Assembly: GCA_033584155.1 (NCBI GenBank)
Contig: CP138355.1
Span: forward strand, 4,925,501-4,989,500
Length of the DNA stretch: 64,000 nt
Reading direction: 5' to 3'
DNA from: Candidatus Electrothrix scaldis
GTDB taxonomy: Bacteria > Desulfobacterota > Desulfobulbia > Desulfobulbales > Desulfobulbaceae
Each line of letters opens with the position of its first letter. Position 1 is the first letter of the stretch. The translations under genes were made by a program, and so were the position numbers. This document shows positions 26,526 to 35,641 of this stretch, piece after piece. The notes below the pieces were generated by a model that was not told the origin of the DNA, did not search any database, and saw nothing but the letters and a program-made list of their open reading frames with translations.

Positions 26526-27281
26526 TTACTGTGCGTCTTCTTGAGACGCATGTACTTGCTGTAGAGTTTTCTCATAATCTTTATTGTAAGGAGCGAGATC
26601 AACAGCTATTTCAGCAGCCCGCTCTGCTTTCTTATACTCCCGCTGGTCCAACAGAATTAAGGCCAACGTGTCAAAGTAACCAGGGACGTCCTTCTTAATC
26701 GTTGTTGCTACATTTGCCAATGCCGCAGCTTCATCAAGTCGATGCTGCTCTTTGTATATCCATGCAAGATTATTGAACACAACTCCAGCTTTACCCAAGG
26801 GCACCTCAGATTCCGACAGTGCCTTATTATACGCTGTTATGGCTGCCTTGATCTCTCCATCCTTTTCGAGCCGCACGCCTTCATCGAATGCGCGGTCAAA
26901 TCGCTGCACTGCTTCGCTTCGTTCATTATTGCTATTCCCATTTCCCTTAGCTGACGCGCTCTGACTACGTACTTCGGACTGAGAGTTACCTTGCGAGTCC
27001 TTTATAACGGTATGGACATCCTTCAGGATGATTTCCGGATTACCTTGAGAAAGCATAACCGCGATAATGATTGCCCCGAAAGCCGCAAAGACCGTACCAG
27101 GTGCTGCATTACGGATTATTATCTTGAACCGATCTGCTTGAGCCCCGACATCAGTTCTTCTTTCAGAACCAGTATCATGCACAAACAGCCTATATCCAAG
27201 GATAATACTGACAATGCCCGCAGCAATAATTGCCAAACGAAATATCGCTGCGTAAATATAAAATCCGATTAAAGAATCCAT
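26526..27281 (-). CDS. Membrane protein with TPR repeats
   Basis: A 251-residue protein. Two membrane helices (residues about 8-30 and 55-75) are followed by a linker rich in Ser, Asn and Gln, then three tetratricopeptide-like helical pairs (AITAYNKALSESEVPLGKAG, VFNNLAWIYKEQHRLDEAA, YFDTLALILLDQREYKKAE). TPRs bind partner proteins. It is the first gene of the caspase-lipoprotein set and is separated from the caspase gene by 18 bp, so it may hold the protease or a lipoprotein at the membrane. Confidence 0.8.
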   Translation of the reverse strand: MDSLIGFYIYAAIFRLAIIAAGIVSIILGYRLFVHDTGSERRTDVGAQADRFKIIIRNAAPGTVFAAFGAIIIAVMLSQGNPEIILKDVHTVIKDSQGNSQSEVRSQSASAKGNGNSNNERSEAVQRFDRAFDEGVRLEKDGEIKAAITAYNKALSESEVPLGKAGVVFNNLAWIYKEQHRLDEAAALANVATTIKKDVPGYFDTLALILLDQREYKKAERAAEIAVDLAPYNKDYEKTLQQVHASQEDAQ

Positions 27282-27541
27282 AGCTTCTCACCGGTGCAAA
27301 AAGTTGGAATGGATATGGGTTTCAACAAGGGGGAATTAAAGATAAATCAAAGAAGACTTTGAACTTACGAGGTATATCCATCTCTGTCAACAGAAAAGTA
27401 CAGAGCCTGAAGAGTTAGACAACAACAGACAGGGGGTTATTCTTCACTTTTTCCCTTTTGCACTCCCCTCCTTCAAATGGTACAGTAGAAAAAAAGCAGA
27501 CAACGGTTACCGGAAAAGAAAGAAGGATACACGGGGCACAC

Positions 27542-27913
27542 ATGGAAACAAACAGTAAGGAACTGCAACAAATCCTCGACCACCTGAAAGCCGTGAATCT
27601 CCACAAGGTCATCCTGTTCGGCTCTGTTGCCAAAGGGCAGCAGCACGAGCACAGCGACATCGACCTGCTGGTCGTGACCGACGATGAGTTCTTCCCGAAA
27701 AATTATCAGGAAAAAAGCGAACTGTATCTCAAGGTATCCGAGACGCTTACAGAGGTTGCTGGCAGAATACCGATCGACCTGATTGTCTTTACTAAATCCA
27801 TGTATCAGCGGTTTGTTCAACTCGGCTCGCTGTTCTCCAAGGAAATTCTCCAACACGGGATTATACTTTATGAAACTGATCACGCGAGAATGGCTGGACA
27901 GAGCCAAAGATGA
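27542..27913 (+). CDS. MNT-type minimal nucleotidyltransferase (antitoxin-like)
   Basis: A 123-residue protein of the polymerase-beta-like nucleotidyltransferase superfamily. The catalytic signature GSVAKGQQHEHSDIDLLV, with the GS and the DxD pair, is intact; a third acidic residue is likely in PIDLIV. In HEPN-MNT modules the MNT protein neutralises the HEPN toxin, in studied cases by AMPylating it. I use ATG 27542; the longer frame has no better start. The HEPN gene overlaps its 3' end. Confidence 0.88.
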   Translation: METNSKELQQILDHLKAVNLHKVILFGSVAKGQQHEHSDIDLLVVTDDEFFPKNYQEKSELYLKVSETLTEVAGRIPIDLIVFTKSMYQRFVQLGSLFSKEILQHGIILYETDHARMAGQSQR

Positions 27914-28259
27914 CCTTGCGGTCATTGAGGAAATTATCGACAACCATGCCCTGACCAACATGGTTGCCTTTCATGCGCAACAGGCTGTGGAGAAAACCTT
28001 GAAGGCCGTCATTGAAGAATATGAGATAGCCTTTGTCAGGACACATAAGCTGGAGTTTCTGCTTGAAAAAACAAAGGCCCATCTCGACTTCCCTGTTGAC
28101 ATGCAGTCTATCAGGCGGCTCGACGAAGTCTACACGGAAGCGAGATATCCGTCAGAGTTAGGGCTGCTTCCCTATGGTAAACCCACTGAAGATGATGCCC
28201 GAACGATGCAGGAATTCGCCCGAAACCTGCACGAGAATGTAAAGTCTGTGTTGCAATAA
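27870..28259 (+). CDS. HEPN domain protein
   Basis: A 129-residue all-helical protein of the HEPN family paired with MNT nucleotidyltransferases. The pattern WLDRAKDDLAVIEEI, then AFHAQQAVEKTLKAVIEEY and RTHKLEFLLEK, is typical. Where tested, such proteins are RNases or form inactive complexes. The ATG at 27870 lies within the MNT gene, a 44-bp overlap that implies coupled expression as a toxin-antitoxin pair. Confidence 0.87.
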   Translation: MKLITREWLDRAKDDLAVIEEIIDNHALTNMVAFHAQQAVEKTLKAVIEEYEIAFVRTHKLEFLLEKTKAHLDFPVDMQSIRRLDEVYTEARYPSELGLLPYGKPTEDDARTMQEFARNLHENVKSVLQ

Positions 28260-28275
28260 GGAGACTTACCTCTCC

Positions 28276-28974
28276 CTACCCCTCAAAAATCGCCAACTTC
28301 GTCCTGAAATCCAAGGCCTCAAAACTCTCCCCCTGCGTGATCGTCCGCCCGATCAACTCCCCGAACCGACGCGCCTCAGCCAACTGAACCCGGCTATGTC
28401 CATACTTCTTATAATGCGGCTGCATCCAGGACATCTTCTCCGGCAACTTACCAGCCAGCTTCAGAAAAACCCCGATGGTACACCAAGGCTCCTTGCTGGG
28501 ATGACTGAAGATAATACCGTTGGGCACCGTAGCCCCGAGCCCCCGGAGCAGAGAGCGAATACCCCACCAATGCATCCGCCAGAAACCACGACAGGAGATC
28601 ACCGGGATCGCCACCTGATCACGGAATATCCGCTCCCCATCCCGATCCAGCAAGGAGAGCACCGGCCCGCTGGGATTATAGGACCAAGTCGGCCCGGCCA
28701 GGATAATCAGGTCATATTGCTCAAAACATTTCTGCGACAGAGGGTGAATCGGCACCCGCTGACGAAACAGGGTTACGATCATCTTATGCACCGTCTTGGG
28801 GATGGTGCCGATGGGAAAATGCTGATCCTCCACCGGGACAAGGCATTCCCGAAACACGGAAACAGGATATTCATCCAGCCCTTCAACTATTGAACGAACA
28901 AGCTTTTGCGTCTGGGCGCTGAAGGAATACTGAAGAACAAGAATACGCTTGGAAGGTATCATATTGGCGGACAT
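28276..28974 (-). CDS. Flavodoxin-like protein
   Basis: A 232-residue protein with a flavodoxin-type start: RILVLQYSFSAQTQKLVRSIVEGL, where YSFSAQT is the phosphate-binding loop, and LIILAGPTWSYNPSGPV, the flavin-contact loop. The C-terminal part is unusual (ISCRGFWRMHWWGIRSLL, PEKMSWMQPHYKKYG), so I do not assign it to flavodoxin itself; an NAD(P)H-dependent FMN reductase or electron-transfer partner is possible. It lies downstream of the dsrMKJ terminator on the same strand. Confidence 0.65.
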   Translation of the reverse strand: MSANMIPSKRILVLQYSFSAQTQKLVRSIVEGLDEYPVSVFRECLVPVEDQHFPIGTIPKTVHKMIVTLFRQRVPIHPLSQKCFEQYDLIILAGPTWSYNPSGPVLSLLDRDGERIFRDQVAIPVISCRGFWRMHWWGIRSLLRGLGATVPNGIIFSHPSKEPWCTIGVFLKLAGKLPEKMSWMQPHYKKYGHSRVQLAEARRFGELIGRTITQGESFEALDFRTKLAIFEG

Positions 28975-29072
28975 GAGATACTTTTGCAGGTAGAGGACAA
29001 TAAAGACAAAGTATTCTAATCACTTTTTTTGATAAGCAAAAGCAAATTAAGAAATATACCATAGAATCTGAA

Positions 29073-29109
29073 ATAAAAAAAGCCTCCTGATCTTTTTGAA
29101 CAGGAGGCT
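29073..29109 (-). terminator. Rho-independent terminator of the dsrMKJ operon
   Basis: On the minus strand AGCCTCCTG at 29109-29101 pairs with CAGGAGGCT at 29089-29081 and is followed by a seven-base T-run. It lies 37 bp after the dsrJ stop. This is a textbook terminator and implies that transcription ends after dsrJ. Confidence 0.9.
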
Positions 29110-29145
29110 AACATACAGCTGAAGGCTGTAAAAAGGAGCACTTTC

Positions 29146-29538
29146 TTACTGCTTGTTATGACACGTCCAACAATCCGGGGTGCTCACAGCTGCACTGACA
29201 TGGCAGCTATCGCAAAATGCCTCTTTGGTGCCGTGGCACATCAGGCACTGCATCGTTTTCTGCTTTCCGTCTTTGTCCGGTGCGTATCCATCGGCCATCG
29301 CCTTTCCGTGAATGCTCTCCAACATCTGCATATGGGTACTGCGCATCTCCGGGGTTGTCAGCGCATGTTTCGCATCATTGGGAAAAGTGATGCTCTGAAA
29401 CATGGCCTCTGGCAGCTCATTATTTGAAACCGTAGGCACGGCTTCAACATTACCAATGAGCTTATTATACCATATGGGGAAGGTGACCAGCAGAACAAAG
29501 ATCACCAGTGCCGTTATGGTCTGTCCTTTATCATACAT
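29146..29538 (-). CDS. dsrJ: DsrJ, triheme periplasmic cytochrome c
   Basis: A 130-residue subunit of the Dsr membrane complex that links quinones and DsrC to sulfite reduction. The N-terminal helix (ALVIFVLLVTFPIWY) acts as an uncleaved anchor. Three heme-binding CxxCH motifs are visible near the end: CLMCH, CDSCH and CWTCH, which is the DsrJ number. dsrK ends 30 bp upstream. In most sulfate reducers dsrO and dsrP follow; here a terminator follows. Confidence 0.93.
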   Translation of the reverse strand: MYDKGQTITALVIFVLLVTFPIWYNKLIGNVEAVPTVSNNELPEAMFQSITFPNDAKHALTTPEMRSTHMQMLESIHGKAMADGYAPDKDGKQKTMQCLMCHGTKEAFCDSCHVSAAVSTPDCWTCHNKQ

Positions 29539-29568
29539 ATTAAATCCTCCGCTCTCATGTCGGGCTGT

Positions 29569-31200
29569 TTACACCAGAGTCCGCAGACCCTCGTCAAGTT
29601 CCTGTCTGTTTTCGCCTTCGATAACCAACGCATTCCCGACTAACTCACTGAGGCCAGCCACCTGCACATCTGGTATCCAGTAATTCATCAGAGTGGTCAG
29701 GGTAGCCCGGTCAATGGCGCAGACACATGCCAAGGTATTAATGGCATGCTTATCGTAGACATGCTTGACCGCATTGGCGCGAGGCAGACCGGAGCGCATA
29801 CGCAGCTCCATGATCTCATCCGTATTCAGGGCAGTACCGGAACCACAGCAAAAGGTCTTCTCCCGGATGGTGTTGCGCGGCATCTCATGCCACTCCTCCA
29901 GGACATGATTCAGGATGTAACGCGGCTCTTCCAGCAGGCCCATAGCACGAGAGGTGTTGCAGGAATCATGGAATGTCGCCTTGACATGGGCGTTCCGGCT
30001 CTTATCAAACTTAATCTTGCCGTGTTTGATCAGGTCAGCGGTGAACTCACTGATATGCACCATCTTGGTGGATGCTGCATTATCAAAGACAGTGCCGGTG
30101 ATCGGAGACTTGGGCACCTCAAGGAAATCAGCAGGACCGTTCATGGTATCCATATACTGATTGATAACGCGCCACATATGACCGCACTCACCACCAAGGA
30201 TCCATTTTACGCCCAAACGCTCTGCCTCTGCATACATCTTACCGTTGAGCTTCTTCATCATCTCGTTGGAGGTAAAGAGACCGAAGTTACCACCTTCAGA
30301 GGCATAAGTGGACCAGGTATAATCCAGCCCGATGGCCTCGAACAGGAGCAGGTAGCCCATACCGGTGAAGAGGCCCGGTTCAGCAAAAACATCCGCAGAC
30401 GGGGTGATGAACAGGACTTCAGCACCCTTCCGGTTAAAGGTCGGGTTGACCTTGACGCCGGTCAGGTTCTCAATATCCTCACAAAGGAAGTCTATGTTAC
30501 CTTTAAATGCCTGAGGGGTCAGGCCCATATGGTTACCGGTGCGGTTGGAGTTGGAAACAGGCTCCATTGCCCAGTTAATACCGCAACCAACCATGTGCAG
30601 CAGCTCGCGCAGCATCATGGTGATTTCTGCGGTGTCGATACCGTAGGGACAGAAAACAGAGCAACGGCGACACTCGGTACACTGATAGGCGTACATGAAC
30701 CACTCTTTCAGCACACCAGCGGTCATCTTACGAGCACCAGCCATCTTACCCAGGATTTTACCGGCCAGGGTAAATTCCCCGCGATACACAGAGCGCAACA
30801 ACTCAGCTCGCAGAACCGGCATATTTTTGGGGTCACCGGTACCCAGGAAAAAATGACATTTATCTGCGCAGGCACCACAGCGTACGCAGCAATCCATGAA
30901 AATCTTTAGCGAACGGAAGCGATCCAGACGATCAGCCAGCCCGTTGATAATAATTTCTTTCCAGTTTGCTGGCAGCTTCCAGTCTTCATCTTCAGGGTTC
31001 CAGACACGGGCATTAGGGAAACTGACACCCTGCTGGCTGTTCAGATATTCCAGTTTCTCTACTTTGGTAGGATAGGCATAGTTGCCCGGCCTGAATTTTA
31101 CTGGTGTATCCATCCACCCCTTCTGCGGGGTAGAGCCGGTCATCATCGAAGGGTCTTCGGCCACATTCTTTGACAACTCATCTTTTTTTATAACGGCCAT
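29569..31200 (-). CDS. dsrK: DsrK, Fe-S heterodisulfide-reductase-like subunit
   Basis: A 543-residue cytoplasmic subunit related to HdrD, thought to react with the DsrC trisulfide. Two ferredoxin-type motifs are seen: CVRCGACADKC and CTECRRCSVFC. The CCG-domain cysteines are visible in GGECGHMW, FHDSCNTSR and KTFCCGSGTALN, which in this family bind a non-cubane or special 4Fe-4S cluster. Length matches the DsrK family. It lies between dsrM (37 bp upstream) and dsrJ. Confidence 0.95.
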   Translation of the reverse strand: MAVIKKDELSKNVAEDPSMMTGSTPQKGWMDTPVKFRPGNYAYPTKVEKLEYLNSQQGVSFPNARVWNPEDEDWKLPANWKEIIINGLADRLDRFRSLKIFMDCCVRCGACADKCHFFLGTGDPKNMPVLRAELLRSVYRGEFTLAGKILGKMAGARKMTAGVLKEWFMYAYQCTECRRCSVFCPYGIDTAEITMMLRELLHMVGCGINWAMEPVSNSNRTGNHMGLTPQAFKGNIDFLCEDIENLTGVKVNPTFNRKGAEVLFITPSADVFAEPGLFTGMGYLLLFEAIGLDYTWSTYASEGGNFGLFTSNEMMKKLNGKMYAEAERLGVKWILGGECGHMWRVINQYMDTMNGPADFLEVPKSPITGTVFDNAASTKMVHISEFTADLIKHGKIKFDKSRNAHVKATFHDSCNTSRAMGLLEEPRYILNHVLEEWHEMPRNTIREKTFCCGSGTALNTDEIMELRMRSGLPRANAVKHVYDKHAINTLACVCAIDRATLTTLMNYWIPDVQVAGLSELVGNALVIEGENRQELDEGLRTLV

Positions 31201-31237
31201 TGTTCAATCCTTATATCTTATATAGTAGAGTTAGTCG

Positions 31238-32260
31238 TCAGTCCTCAGCCTTCTCAAGTTCCTTTTCAACCGGGAGGCCCTGTTCAACCATATCCTCACG
31301 GAATTCATCCTCATAGGAAGCATAAGAGTGCGGTTTGATATCAGGGTTCCAAGGATTAATATGGCGCTTCATTCTACTATTATTCGCCATATCCCGGGTC
31401 GGGCTCATGAACACCCCACCCATATGCATCAATTTGGAAAAGGGGAAGTAAGCCAGCAGACAGGAAACCAGAAAAAGATGCGTGTAGAAGATTGGCGCGA
31501 TATTCGTGGTGATTTCTGGATTGAAGGTGGCTAGCCCCACAGCCAGCTTTTTGATAGCGATGATATCCACCCCGCTGCGCAGGAAGTAGCGCATGGAGAT
31601 ACCGGAGATGGCAATACCGATCAGCAGGAACAAGGGAAAGTAGTCATTAGCTAAAGAGATGTAGCGAACAGGACGAAGAAGGAAACGCCGGAGCAGGAGA
31701 GCTACCAGGCCGCAAAGAATCAGAACATCTGTAATATAGACAGAAAGTTCAGGGGTAGGATTAAAAGTCAATCCATCCAGAGCACCCAATGCGTCGATCA
31801 AAAAGGGTACCGGCTCAACAAAGAGACGCAGATGACGAAGCACGATGATCAGCATGCTGTAATGGAAGAGAATACCGAAAAACCAGAGCCACCGGGTTGA
31901 TTTATAGGTCAGGACAGGACCGGGCTGAATGTTCGCCTTGGTATTCCGCCACAAGGAACGAAAAAAAACAATTTCCATGAACATCCGGCCAACAACCTCA
32001 GTTGTGTTTACCGGGGCCTCCAGTTTGTCTCGCTTAATCCAGGACAGGGAATAACCCTGCCCGCAAGTTGTCGGGATTTTAAACGGAACAGGCGATTTGG
32101 CCCAATAAATGACCCGCCAGCAAAAGCCGCAGATAAATAGAATCAGGGCTGCATAGGGCACGTCAATGCCAAACACGTTTTGCATACCAGGAATAGTGGA
32201 CCCTACCCATGCAATTCGTGCCAAGACAATGACTGCAACCAAGGGGAAGAGGTACTTCAT
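31238..32260 (-). CDS. dsrM: DsrM, membrane cytochrome b subunit
   Basis: A 340-residue NarI-like integral membrane protein that carries two hemes b and passes electrons between menaquinol and DsrK. At least five hydrophobic helices are visible, including LVAVIVLARIAWVG, YAALILFICGFCWRVIYW and LFLVSCLLAYFPFSKLMHMGG, the latter with typical heme-ligand histidines. It opens the dsrMKJ operon and has GGAGCGATC upstream of the ATG. Confidence 0.94.
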   Translation of the reverse strand: MKYLFPLVAVIVLARIAWVGSTIPGMQNVFGIDVPYAALILFICGFCWRVIYWAKSPVPFKIPTTCGQGYSLSWIKRDKLEAPVNTTEVVGRMFMEIVFFRSLWRNTKANIQPGPVLTYKSTRWLWFFGILFHYSMLIIVLRHLRLFVEPVPFLIDALGALDGLTFNPTPELSVYITDVLILCGLVALLLRRFLLRPVRYISLANDYFPLFLLIGIAISGISMRYFLRSGVDIIAIKKLAVGLATFNPEITTNIAPIFYTHLFLVSCLLAYFPFSKLMHMGGVFMSPTRDMANNSRMKRHINPWNPDIKPHSYASYEDEFREDMVEQGLPVEKELEKAED

Positions 32261-32388
32261 TGATCGCTCCTTCTCTTCAAGTTAAAAAAAATAAAACTTT
32301 ATATCTTTAAGTGTCAAGATACGATACAACAGCGTATCACAATCTCAACACTTCACCACTGTGCTGTAGCCCTCTTTATTTTCCCGCT

Positions 32389-32928
32389 TTATTTCCCTGA
32401 TAAGGAGGCTATGTCCTGCAAATTTTCCCGGACAGCCGCAGAGGCGCAGGAAGAGTCCGTTAAAATATAACTACCGCTTTTCAACTCACGAATGCGGGCC
32501 TGATACAACCGGTCCCGGCAATTCATATAAATATCAAAGGCCATCAGAGCAATCCTGTCGACGTCACGGTCAAAAGGGGCAAGCTCGGTGACGAGAGAAC
32601 GACATGTATTATCCGCAGAAAGAACCTGCCTCACTACCCATTTCAGCTCAAGGAGCGGCGCAACTGCCTGCGCGGCGGTGAAATCCTGCACTGCGCGAAT
32701 CCGAACAACCTGATCAAGGGGCTCAGCAAAGTCCTGTGGCTCATCCTCTGAGACCATCAGATGAAAAACCTTGGTCAATCCAGCTCGAATATTCGCACCA
32801 ACAGGATTATCAAACTGATCCTTGGTCTGCTTGAAGAAATCCGCTGACTGATAGGAGTCCAGCGTCCTTTCCACCCAGGTATCTATTATTTTTTTTTCTT
32901 TACTTTTCAGCGCTTCAAGCAGATTCAT
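32389..32928 (-). CDS. RsbRD N-terminal domain protein
   Basis: About 179 residues. The sequence MNLLEALKSKEKKIIDTWVERTLDSY followed by helical segments is that of the RsbRD_N family, globin-like sensor helices first known from the stressosome. In many sulfate reducers a gene of this type precedes the dsrMKJOP operon, which fits its position 128 bp before dsrM; a regulatory or complex-associated role is likely but untested. I use ATG 32928 rather than 32976 because the family starts with this helix. Confidence 0.8.
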   Translation of the reverse strand: MNLLEALKSKEKKIIDTWVERTLDSYQSADFFKQTKDQFDNPVGANIRAGLTKVFHLMVSEDEPQDFAEPLDQVVRIRAVQDFTAAQAVAPLLELKWVVRQVLSADNTCRSLVTELAPFDRDVDRIALMAFDIYMNCRDRLYQARIRELKSGSYILTDSSCASAAVRENLQDIASLSGK

Positions 32929-33164
32929 AATATAATCTCGGTACAATTGTACATAATATTGACACTGAACCCTCATTCAGTGCAAATTGCTCTATCATGA
33001 TTACGGGTTGATTTCAAGAAAAATTTCATACTTCATGGGAAAAGGAGACTCACCAAGAAAGGTTGAGCCGCAGCCCTTTTCTTACAAAAAAGAAAGAAAA
33101 ATATCAACTCGGAAATGAGCTGATGGACTTATGATCTACTCGGAAAAATAAGGGTGAGAAGAAG

Positions 33165-33199
33165 AGAAAAGGCCTCAGAGGGTCACCCCTTGAGGCCTT
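33165..33199 (-). terminator. Terminator downstream of the tail-specific protease gene
   Basis: On the minus strand AAGGCCTCA pairs with TGAGGCCTT, loop 13 bases, followed by TTTTCTCTTCTT. A second hairpin (CCTCTC/GAGAGG, 33214-33231) lies between it and the gene. Together they end the prc transcript. Confidence 0.75.
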
Positions 33200-33243
33200 G
33201 CGAGTTGACTTTTCCTCTCCTGAACGAGAGGAAGATAAGAAGG

Positions 33244-35376
33244 TTAGTTATTAGCCCCGGCAGTCAGCTCTACGTTTTTGGAGTTTTCCATCAGAAAAAC
33301 AGCCAGGTCCACATAAAGATCATGAGAAAGCTTCTCGTCCAGACTTTTCTCACCTTGTTTCTCCTGCTCATCGTCATCCTCCTCGTCAGCAAGTACTCCG
33401 GCATCCCGAGCCTCTTTTCTTGCCTGCTCAAGCTCTTTTCGTTCCTTGATAACGCCAGCCAGATACACAGGGACCTTGGTTTCTTCTTTCCGCTTCTTTG
33501 CCTTCAGGCTTTCCTCTTTGATCTTCTGGAATCGTTTGCTTCTTGCCACATACCTGCGACTCTGCTCCTTGACCCTTTCCAGATCAAAACGAGAGCCATG
33601 CCATAATGGATGGGCAACCTCTGCAACAGTATCCCACGGCAGGGAATTATCCATGTACTGTTCGCCTGTCTCCAGATAATCCAGCATGCTGGGTAGGACC
33701 ACGTCCGGCACAACCCCCTTATATTGGGTTGAGCTGCCGTTTACCCGGTAAAATTTCTGGATAGTAACCTTTAAGGCCCCCAAATCATCATACTTTTTCA
33801 GATGAAGTAAGGGGAGATTACGATTCATATCCAGCAGGGCCTGCACTGTGCCCTTTCCGTGCGTGTGCGCTCCACCAACAACCAAGGCGCGACCGTAATC
33901 CTGCATGGCAGCGGCAAAAATCTCTGATGCAGATGCTGCAAATTGATTGATAAGAACGATCATGGGACCGTCATAGACAACGCCCCGATCCTTATCCTCA
34001 AGCACACGAATAACTCCCTGGGAGTTTTTCACCTGCACCATAGGGCCACCAGGTAAAAAGAGACCAGAGACATTCACCGCATCACTCAAGGAGCCGCCAC
34101 CGTTATTCCGCAAATCGAGAATAAGGCCGTGGATCCTTTCCTTTTTTAACTTATTCAGCTCTGCACGCGTATCATCGGTGACATTACGACCATCCTTGCC
34201 CAGTCGTCCCGCAGAAAAATCACGATAAAAGCTGGGAATTTTTACATAACCAATCTTCCCACCCTTATCATCTTTAATAACAGTGGATTTCACATAGGTT
34301 TCCTCCAGTCGTACCACGTCACGTACAATAGGAATAACCAGGCGGGCACCATCAGGCCTGCTCACGGTCAGGCGAACTTCAGTCCCCTTGGGACCACGGA
34401 TATACGAGACAGCCTCCCGAATACTCATGGAGGAAATATCCACCGGTTCTCCATCGCTCTCTGAGACCGACATGATAACATCTTCGGCCTGAAGCTGCCC
34501 CTGGGCCTCTGCGGCACTGCCAGGGATAACGCGAACTACCTTGATATGCCCGTCATCCTCACGCAACAGGGCTCCGATACCTTCCAGAGAGCCGCTCATG
34601 TGGATATCAAAATCTTCCTTTGAAGTCGGAGCCATATAATTGGTATGCGGGTCAAAGGAACGGGCAACCGCATCAAAGTACCTATTATAATGTTCCTGAC
34701 GAGTGACCTTGAGGAGCCGTTCCAGATAGGCATCGGTTTTCTTCTGGACCTTCTTCATTGCCTCAGCCCAAAGCGTTTCATCCACCTGCTCGCCTTCAGC
34801 GTCTAACAGCACTTCGCCCTTTTTTTCCCGCTTTTTATTTTCTTTCTCAACTGCTTCCAGGTATGAATCCAGGACTTCCAGCTTCAAAGAGCGCCGCCAA
34901 CGATCTCTCAGCTCGGCTTCGTCTGCCGCAGCAGCCAGCTTTTCAGGATCAGTCTGAAGGTAGTCTTCCTTATTCGGAGAAAAACCCGCAGCCATGACCT
35001 CCTTAATTATGCCTGAGACCTTTTCAACTTGCTTATTCAGGAGCTTCATGCCCATATCAGGCAGGGTGATATGACCGTTACTGATCTCGTCATCAATCCT
35101 ATCGGTATATCGATCCAACTCCTTCACATCAGCAGCCAGGAGAAACTGTTTTTTAGGATCCAGTTGACTGAGATAGAGTTTATAGGCCTCTTTGGACATC
35201 TGCTCATCAAAAGGCTTATGATCAAAATGCTGAGCAGAAAGTTGACTCCGCAGCATTGCGGCAATAAGGCGGTTACGACCTCGGTCGAATTCCACCGGCA
35301 TTACCTTGCCGTATGCTGACACCCCGGTCAGCAGAAAGGCCAGTAGTAAACTCGAAACCAAACGATGGATACGCAT
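33244..35376 (-). CDS. prc: Carboxy-terminal (tail-specific) processing protease
   Basis: A 710-residue periplasmic S41 protease like E. coli Prc/Tsp. Residues 1-24 form a signal peptide. A PDZ domain is visible around GSLEGIGALLREDDG and VIPGSAAEAQGQLQ. The catalytic region has NQFAASASEIFAAAMQDYG (Ser nucleophile) and HTHGKGTVQ (Lys base). The C-terminal DUF3340-like part is rich in Arg, Lys and Glu and ends with an acidic stretch. Start at ATG 35376 (GGGAG six bases upstream). It trims cell-wall enzymes and lipoproteins in other bacteria. Confidence 0.93.
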   Translation of the reverse strand: MRIHRLVSSLLLAFLLTGVSAYGKVMPVEFDRGRNRLIAAMLRSQLSAQHFDHKPFDEQMSKEAYKLYLSQLDPKKQFLLAADVKELDRYTDRIDDEISNGHITLPDMGMKLLNKQVEKVSGIIKEVMAAGFSPNKEDYLQTDPEKLAAAADEAELRDRWRRSLKLEVLDSYLEAVEKENKKREKKGEVLLDAEGEQVDETLWAEAMKKVQKKTDAYLERLLKVTRQEHYNRYFDAVARSFDPHTNYMAPTSKEDFDIHMSGSLEGIGALLREDDGHIKVVRVIPGSAAEAQGQLQAEDVIMSVSESDGEPVDISSMSIREAVSYIRGPKGTEVRLTVSRPDGARLVIPIVRDVVRLEETYVKSTVIKDDKGGKIGYVKIPSFYRDFSAGRLGKDGRNVTDDTRAELNKLKKERIHGLILDLRNNGGGSLSDAVNVSGLFLPGGPMVQVKNSQGVIRVLEDKDRGVVYDGPMIVLINQFAASASEIFAAAMQDYGRALVVGGAHTHGKGTVQALLDMNRNLPLLHLKKYDDLGALKVTIQKFYRVNGSSTQYKGVVPDVVLPSMLDYLETGEQYMDNSLPWDTVAEVAHPLWHGSRFDLERVKEQSRRYVARSKRFQKIKEESLKAKKRKEETKVPVYLAGVIKERKELEQARKEARDAGVLADEEDDDEQEKQGEKSLDEKLSHDLYVDLAVFLMENSKNVELTAGANN

Positions 35377-35641
35377 AACCAACTCCCAATAAAAATAAAG
35401 GCAGAATGCTCAATAAAAATAATTATTTTCAAACAGTTCCGTCTAACATAACAATAAGAAAGCCCTGTTCACGAGATGAAACAGATCAAAGAGCTCTTTG
35501 CGGTAAGATATTACTCTTTCTCCGTTCTTACCAAAAAAAGTTAACTCCTGTGGTATAGCATACCACACCGTAATTTTTTTGCCAACCGACGGAAAAAAAA
35601 GAGCTAGAGGGATAAAGAAAGAGGATAGAGAAAGAGGACAA

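Noticed and set aside
29746-30909. 387-residue open frame on the plus strand
   Set aside because: It is antisense to dsrK, whose Fe-S motifs are complete; a shadow of its codon use.
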